This document shows, one piece after another, positions 5,930 to 9,487 of a DNA stretch of 9,487 nt. Both the position numbers and the translations under genes were made by a program. The notes under the pieces were generated by a model. It was not told the DNA's origin, ran no database searches, and worked only from the letters and a program-made list of their open reading frames with translations. The stretch is from NCBI GenBank assembly GCA_021787505.1, contig JAJYLU010000040.1, forward strand, positions 1 through 9,487, written 5' to 3'. Position 1 is the first letter of the stretch. Each line of letters begins with the position of its first letter. Source of the stretch: Nitrospirota bacterium. GTDB taxonomy: Bacteria > Nitrospirota > Thermodesulfovibrionia > Thermodesulfovibrionales > UBA6898.

Positions 5930-6226
5930 CTACTCCTTTATCCCTATTTCCTTTCCGACCTGCCTGACAAGCTTCTCATCGTGCTTCAATATGTTCATGC
6001 AGGGCGGGGCTTGGCAGGTCACCGCCTTTACGAGCTCATCCAGGGTGTGGTATTTTTCTTTTATCTGCTCCTTGTCGATCACTACTTTCCCGTTGAGCAC
6101 AGTCTTGCCGTCGTGACAAGCCTCGCACATCCTCTCCCACAGGCTCACCCGCTGGGCAGCGTAACCGTAACCTGCCGTCAAAAAGAGGAGAAGAACAATC
6201 ACCGCGAAAGTCCCTGTTTTTCTCAT
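5930..6226 (-). CDS. Small exported monoheme cytochrome c
   Basis: This 98-residue protein starts with a signal peptide (MRKTG, hydrophobic 7-18, likely cleavage near residues 22-24 after GYAA). One heme c site follows, CEACH at 34-38. The mature protein of about 75 residues matches the size of small class I cytochromes c. A second cysteine pair, C71 and C76 (TCQAPPCM), lies in the C-terminal half. M77 is a plausible distal heme ligand and the two cysteines could form a disulfide. The protein should act in periplasmic electron transfer; partners are not evident because both neighbours are regulatory or transport genes on the other strand. AAGGAGAA (6234-6241) lies 7 nt before ATG 6224-6226. 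I do not recognise a named family beyond cytochrome c. Confidence 0.85.
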   Translation of the reverse strand: MRKTGTFAVIVLLLFLTAGYGYAAQRVSLWERMCEACHDGKTVLNGKVVIDKEQIKEKYHTLDELVKAVTCQAPPCMNILKHDEKLVRQVGKEIGIKE

Positions 6227-6332
6227 ATAGAATTTCTCCTTGTCATCTTTGCGCTTATGTAAATCACAGTCATATCCGCCGCTTTTAAGGCTTCTTTCGC
6301 ATGTCCGCTATTCGTTAGGTAATATAAGCCTC

Positions 6333-6341
6333 ATTATACCA
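6333..6341 (-). promoter_or_regulatory. Extended -10 promoter for the cytochrome c gene
   Basis: The minus strand reads TGGTATAAT, a perfect TATAAT with an upstream TG, predicting a start near 6326 and a leader of about 100 nt. No good -35 is visible, which an extended -10 tolerates. I find no other convincing element in the remaining 6227-6466 gap. In particular no clear corA promoter is visible: TAAAAT at 6454-6459 is too close to the corA start. Confidence 0.5.
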
Positions 6342-6466
6342 GGGATCACCTGCCTTGGGTAGACATTAACCTCGCATGCCGCCGTCTCCGTGTTCGCAGT
6401 GGCAGCAGCGCGACCAGCAACAGGTTCTCATATTAAAAAAAACGCACTTTAGGTAAAATAAAGGTC

Positions 6467-7534
6467 ATGCCGAAGCTGATGAAAAACCGGTCGAGAAAGA
6501 GCGGGCTCCCGCCCGGCACGCTGATTCATATCGGTGAACAAATGGACAAAAAACCGAAGATCACGATAATCGACTACGACGATTCTTCCTCCCAGGAAAA
6601 AGAGGCGGAAGAAATATCCGAGTGCTACCCGTTCAGGAACAAGCCCTCGGTCACCTGGATCAACATCGAGGGGCTCCATCATGTGGAGATACTCGAAAAA
6701 CTCGGCGGATGTTACGGTCTTCATCCCCTCGTGCTCGAGGACATCCTGAACACCGACCAACGGCCCAAGATGGAAGATTACGGCGATTACCTATATATCG
6801 TCCTTAAGATGCTGCATTTTGAGGAGGTGAAAGGGACCGTCGAGGCCGAACAGATCAGCCTTGTGCTGGGCGAGCACTTCGTCATCTCCTTCCAGGAAGG
6901 CCTCGACGGAGACGTATTTCAGCCGGTAAGGGAGCGGCTCAGGAACAACAAGGGCCGCATACGGAAATTAGGCGCCGATTATCTGGTATACTCCCTGATC
7001 GACGCCATAGTGGACAACTATTTCATTATCCTCGAAAGGACCGGGGAGTCAATAGAGGATATCGAGGAAAAGGTGCTTGGAAACCCTTCGACTGCCATGC
7101 TCAATGACATTCACTTTCTTAAAAGGGAGATGATCTTCCTGCGCAAGGCGGTCTGGCCGCTCCGGGAGGTGGTCAGCGGGCTCGAAAGGGGAGATTCGGC
7201 CCTTGTCAGAGGGTCGACGAAGGTCTTCCTGCGGGACATATACGACCATACGATCCAGGTCATTGACACGATCGAGACCTTCCGGGACATGGCGTCGGGC
7301 ATGCTCGATATCTATCTGTCGAGCGTCAACAACAGGATGAGCGCGGTAATGAAGGTCCTTACGATCATCGCCACGATCTTCATGCCTCTCACCTTCATAG
7401 CCGGAGTTTACGGGATGAACTTCAAATATATGCCCGAGCTGGAATGGCGCTGGAGCTATCCGGCGCTCTGGGCGATCATCATCCTTATAGCGGCCTCGAT
7501 GGTCGGATATTTCAAGAAAAAAGAATGGTGGTAG
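6467..7534 (+). CDS. corA: CorA-family Mg2+/Co2+ channel
   Basis: This 355-residue CorA closely resembles the structurally known Thermotoga maritima protein (351 residues). It has the large cytoplasmic alpha/beta N-domain (about 1-170), long stalk helices, two C-terminal membrane helices (about 294-314 and 331-349) and the GMN selectivity signature at 316-318 (VYGMNF). D92 (LEDIL) and D257 (FLRDIYDHT) match the two inter-subunit Mg2+-sensing aspartates of the Thermotoga protein. A basic KKKEWW C-terminus ends the second helix. The start ATG 6467 keeps the N-terminal KSGLPPGTLIH block shared with the Thermotoga protein, so the later Met at 6542 is unlikely despite its better Shine-Dalgarno (GGTGA); Met 6479 remains possible. 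The channel is pentameric in the inner membrane. It is the first of three close co-directional membrane-protein genes. Confidence 0.96.
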   Translation: MPKLMKNRSRKSGLPPGTLIHIGEQMDKKPKITIIDYDDSSSQEKEAEEISECYPFRNKPSVTWINIEGLHHVEILEKLGGCYGLHPLVLEDILNTDQRPKMEDYGDYLYIVLKMLHFEEVKGTVEAEQISLVLGEHFVISFQEGLDGDVFQPVRERLRNNKGRIRKLGADYLVYSLIDAIVDNYFIILERTGESIEDIEEKVLGNPSTAMLNDIHFLKREMIFLRKAVWPLREVVSGLERGDSALVRGSTKVFLRDIYDHTIQVIDTIETFRDMASGMLDIYLSSVNNRMSAVMKVLTIIATIFMPLTFIAGVYGMNFKYMPELEWRWSYPALWAIIILIAASMVGYFKKKEWW

Positions 7535-7571
7535 CGCCGTACGGACTGGAACATGAAACAGAAGGACGACT

Positions 7572-8186
7572 ATGAATGAACTTATTACGTGGCTGGTGAC
7601 CACGATCGGCGCGCTGGGATATCCGGGCATCTTCATTCTCATGGCGATGGAGAGCTCGGTCATACCGATACCCAGCGAACTCGTCATGCCTCCGGCCGGG
7701 TATCTGGCCCAGCAGGGCGTGATGAACGAGGTGTCCGCGATCCTCTGCGGGACAGCAGGGAGTCTGGTGGGCGCCTACCTGAATTACAGCGCTGCCCACT
7801 ATCTCGGCAGGCCCCTTCTTTTGAAATACGGTAAATACGTCTGGATCACCGAGGAGAAGTTTGCGAAGGTGGAGCGTTTTTTCAGGGACCACGGCGAAGT
7901 GTCCACCTTTGTCGGCAGGCTCCTCCCCGTGGTAAGGCACCTCATCTCGCTCCCCGCCGGGCTCGCGGGGATGAATCATCTGAAGTTCTCACTCTATACC
8001 GCTGCAGGGGCCGGGCTCTGGGTAACGGTGCTCACCTACATCGGCTACTTTATCGGGATGAACCGGGATCTGATCACGCGTTATTCACACCAGGCGCTGA
8101 TAGGCGCGGTCCTCCTGAGCGCGGTCATAATCGCCCTGTACGTCAGGGCGCACAGGAAAAAGAAACTCGCCGGCGAGAGGAGATAA
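7572..8186 (+). CDS. DedA/VTT-domain inner-membrane protein
   Basis: This is a 204-residue polytopic protein of the DedA family. Diagnostic motifs are the first re-entrant segment with E27, P32, P34 and E36 (MESSVIPIPSELVMPPAG), and the segment FVGRLLPVVRHLISLPAGLAG (113-133) with the essential-type arginines R116 and R122. C-terminal membrane helices lie at about 142-162 and 174-192, and the tail is basic. DedA proteins support membrane homeostasis, and some members translocate undecaprenyl phosphate or phosphatidylethanolamine across the bilayer. Which substrate applies here cannot be read from sequence. AAGGA (7562-7566) lies upstream of ATG 7572. The gene begins 37 bp after corA and is probably co-transcribed with it. 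Confidence 0.93.
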   Translation: MNELITWLVTTIGALGYPGIFILMAMESSVIPIPSELVMPPAGYLAQQGVMNEVSAILCGTAGSLVGAYLNYSAAHYLGRPLLLKYGKYVWITEEKFAKVERFFRDHGEVSTFVGRLLPVVRHLISLPAGLAGMNHLKFSLYTAAGAGLWVTVLTYIGYFIGMNRDLITRYSHQALIGAVLLSAVIIALYVRAHRKKKLAGERR

Positions 8187-8219
8187 CGACGCGGGCGGGC
8201 ATTTTTTCAGGGGGAGCAG

Positions 8220-9227
8220 TTGCTGGACAGATTTAAAAAAAGGCTGATACTTTCGGGCGGGCTGATAATCCTCATCGTATCCACGGGGACGTTCGGGTAC
8301 ATGTTCCTGGAGGGGTGGAATTTTCTTGATTCCCTATTCATGACGATCATCACCATTACCACCGTCGGATACGGGGAGGTCCATCAGCTTTCCCGCACCG
8401 GACAGTTCTTTACAATTGCCCTTATCATAGGAGGTGTCGGTACCGTCTTTTACGTGCTGAGTACAGGGGCGGAATTTATTCTCGAGGGCGAACTTCAGGA
8501 GATATTCGGGAGGAAGAGAGTGGAAAAAAAAATCAAGGAACTGAAAAACCATTATATCGTCTGCGGGTACGGCAGGATGGGCAGGATCATCTGCAGGGAG
8601 CTGAAAGACAAGTCACTGCCATACGTCGTCATCGAAAAATCGCCCGAGAGGCTCCTCGAATATCCCGAGATGCTTCTTGTCGAGGGTGACGCTACGAGAG
8701 ACGATGTCCTGAAGCTTGTGGGGATCGAAAAGGCAAAGGGCCTGATATCCGTCCTCCCCACCGATGCCGAAAACCTCTATGTCGTCCTCAGCGCACGGGG
8801 GCTGAACCCCGGACTCATGATCGTGGCAAGGGCGGGGGAAGAGGGTTCGGAGCAGAAACTCCTCAGGGCAGGCGCCAACCGGGTTGTTTCCCCATATCAC
8901 ATCGGGGGACTCAGGATAGCCCATACCGTACTGAAACCCGCGGTCGTCGACTTCATAGAATTCGCCACCAAGAGCGGGAACATCGACCTGCAGATGGAAG
9001 AAATCACTATCCAGGAGAATTCGCAGCTCGTCGGGCTCACGCTCGATGAATGCGGGATCGGCAGGGAACTGGGGATCATCATAGTCGCGATCAAACAGGC
9101 GTCGGGCGACATGAAGTTCAATCCCACCTTCCGGAGTTCGATAAAAGAAAGAGATACGCTGATAGCGCTCGGCGAGATTTCGAAGCTGAAGAAACTGGAA
9201 GAGATGGCGATGGCCCGAAAAGAGTAG
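8220..9227 (+). CDS. Two-TM potassium channel with C-terminal RCK (TrkA-N/TrkA-C) domains
   Basis: This 335-residue MthK-type channel subunit has TM1 (about 9-30), a pore helix, the K+ selectivity filter TTVGYG (47-52), TM2 (about 62-85), RCK_N (about 110-230) and RCK_C/TrkA_C (about 255-325). The Rossmann loop is intact (CGYGRMG, 115-121), and E139 at the end of the second strand is suited to bind a nucleotide ribose. Aligned by eye with MthK, the Ca2+ residues D184, E210 and E212 fall on V178, R204 and G206, so Ca2+ gating at that site is unlikely. The channel should be a tetramer with an octameric gating ring. The start is TTG 8220, preceded by AGGGGGAG (8210-8217), two bases from the start codon. 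A 33-bp gap to the DedA gene suggests co-transcription. Confidence 0.95.
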   Translation: MLDRFKKRLILSGGLIILIVSTGTFGYMFLEGWNFLDSLFMTIITITTVGYGEVHQLSRTGQFFTIALIIGGVGTVFYVLSTGAEFILEGELQEIFGRKRVEKKIKELKNHYIVCGYGRMGRIICRELKDKSLPYVVIEKSPERLLEYPEMLLVEGDATRDDVLKLVGIEKAKGLISVLPTDAENLYVVLSARGLNPGLMIVARAGEEGSEQKLLRAGANRVVSPYHIGGLRIAHTVLKPAVVDFIEFATKSGNIDLQMEEITIQENSQLVGLTLDECGIGRELGIIIVAIKQASGDMKFNPTFRSSIKERDTLIALGEISKLKKLEEMAMARKE

Positions 9228-9233
9228 TCGCCG

Positions 9234-9257
9234 AAGGGTCTCCCAGTCCCTTTTTGT
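9234..9257 (+). terminator. Weak intrinsic terminator after the K+ channel gene
   Basis: AAGGG (9234-9238) and CCCTT (9248-9252) form a 5-bp stem with a 9-nt loop, followed by a T-rich tail (9251-9259). It starts 7 bp after the channel stop. A short GGG-TCT-CCC alternative lies inside it. The stem is marginal, so read-through into lemA is possible. Confidence 0.4.
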
Positions 9258-9286
9258 TTGTATCATTTTTTGCGTTCTGTTATATT
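9258..9286 (+). promoter_or_regulatory. Sigma-70-type promoter for lemA with extended -10
   Basis: TTGTAT (9258-9263), a 17-bp spacer, then TATATT (9281-9286), with TG at 9278-9279 making an extended -10. The predicted start is near 9293, just ahead of the GGAGGG ribosome binding site. The surrounding sequence is markedly AT-rich compared with the flanking genes. Confidence 0.55.
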
Positions 9287-9315
9287 TGTATTGAAAAAAT
9301 ATTCCTGGAGGGAAC

Positions 9316-9487
9316 ATGATTGCGCTTGCTACCATCGTCCTGATAGTAATTCTCGGCGCTATGCTGCTGGTGATTTTTGCCGGAATCGCCATCTACAACA
9401 GGCTCGTCAGACTGAGGACCACGGTGCATTCCTCGTGGTCCGATATTGACGTGAATCTCAAAAAGAGATACGATCTTGTCCCGAACC
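9316..9487 (+). CDS. lemA: LemA-family membrane protein, N-terminal part (3' end outside window)
   Basis: The first 57 codons are visible. The N-terminus is a single membrane helix of about 24 residues (MIALATIVLIVILG, then AMLLVIFAGIAIY). It is followed by the family signature YNRLVRLR at 24-31, a VHSSWSDIDV segment with the conserved W-S-D-I-D, and LKKRYDLVPN where the window ends. LemA proteins are roughly 180-200 residues, with a short N-terminal anchor and a helical bundle. Their molecular role is poorly defined, and they often neighbour TPM-domain or M48 peptidase genes, which would lie beyond the window. GGAGGG (9307-9312) precedes ATG 9316, which matches the usual family start. Confidence 0.93.
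   Translation, partial: MIALATIVLIVILGAMLLVIFAGIAIYNRLVRLRTTVHSSWSDIDVNLKKRYDLVPN

Noticed and set aside
6280..6330. AGGCTT/AAGCCT inverted repeat in the cytochrome-corA gap
   Set aside because: Only six bases per arm with a long, uneven spacer; consistent with chance.
1..9487. CRISPR arrays, tRNA/rRNA genes, IS genes, toxin-antitoxin or phage defence modules
   Set aside because: I looked for direct repeats, RNA signatures and typical proteins on both strands and saw none.

Overview
This looks like chromosomal backbone from an anaerobic or microaerophilic Gram-negative bacterium. The gene set would suit Nitrospirota or Desulfobacterota/Geobacter-like lineages. The evidence is a class I hybrid cluster protein, an HacAB-type isopropylmalate isomerase pair, an exported monoheme cytochrome c, an RCK-type K+ channel, strong AGGAGG ribosome binding sites and moderately GC-rich DNA. 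The taxon is inferred from gene content only. I see no insertion-sequence gene, phage gene, CRISPR array, tRNA or rRNA.

Layout: (1) 2-457, plus strand, is the C-terminal part of a DUF815-type AAA+ ATPase, closed by a bidirectional terminator at 506-533. (2) 559-2226, minus strand, is hcp. It has a candidate -10 at 2278-2283 and a CRP/FNR-type palindrome centred exactly 41.5 bp upstream of the predicted transcription start. (3) 2415-4702, minus strand, is a tightly packed leuC-leuD-ridA operon. (4) 4703-5020 is a dense regulatory region: overlapping divergent promoters, a small inverted repeat of LysR type shared by both, and about 250 nt of leuC leader. The leader holds a 23-codon upstream ORF, a terminator, and a long inverted repeat that could act as antiterminator. 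(5) 5021-5905, plus strand, is a LysR-family regulator divergent from leuC. (6) 5930-6226, minus strand, is a small exported monoheme cytochrome c. (7) 6467-9227, plus strand, is a run of inner-membrane genes: corA, a DedA-family gene, and a two-TM K+ channel with an RCK domain. (8) 9316 to the window end is the start of lemA, behind its own promoter.

How the parts fit: leuC-leuD form one heteromeric isomerase. RidA in the same operon would protect nearby PLP enzymes of branched-chain amino acid metabolism from reactive enamines. The LysR protein is the obvious candidate regulator of this operon. Hcp handles nitrosative stress under separate control, probably by a CRP/FNR-family sensor not encoded here. 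CorA, DedA and the K+ channel form an ion and envelope homeostasis run.

Most genes belong to well-known families. The part most worth testing is the leuC leader, whose mutually exclusive RNA pairings resemble an attenuator but whose short peptide is not leucine-rich. A remnant miniature transposable element is the main competing explanation.
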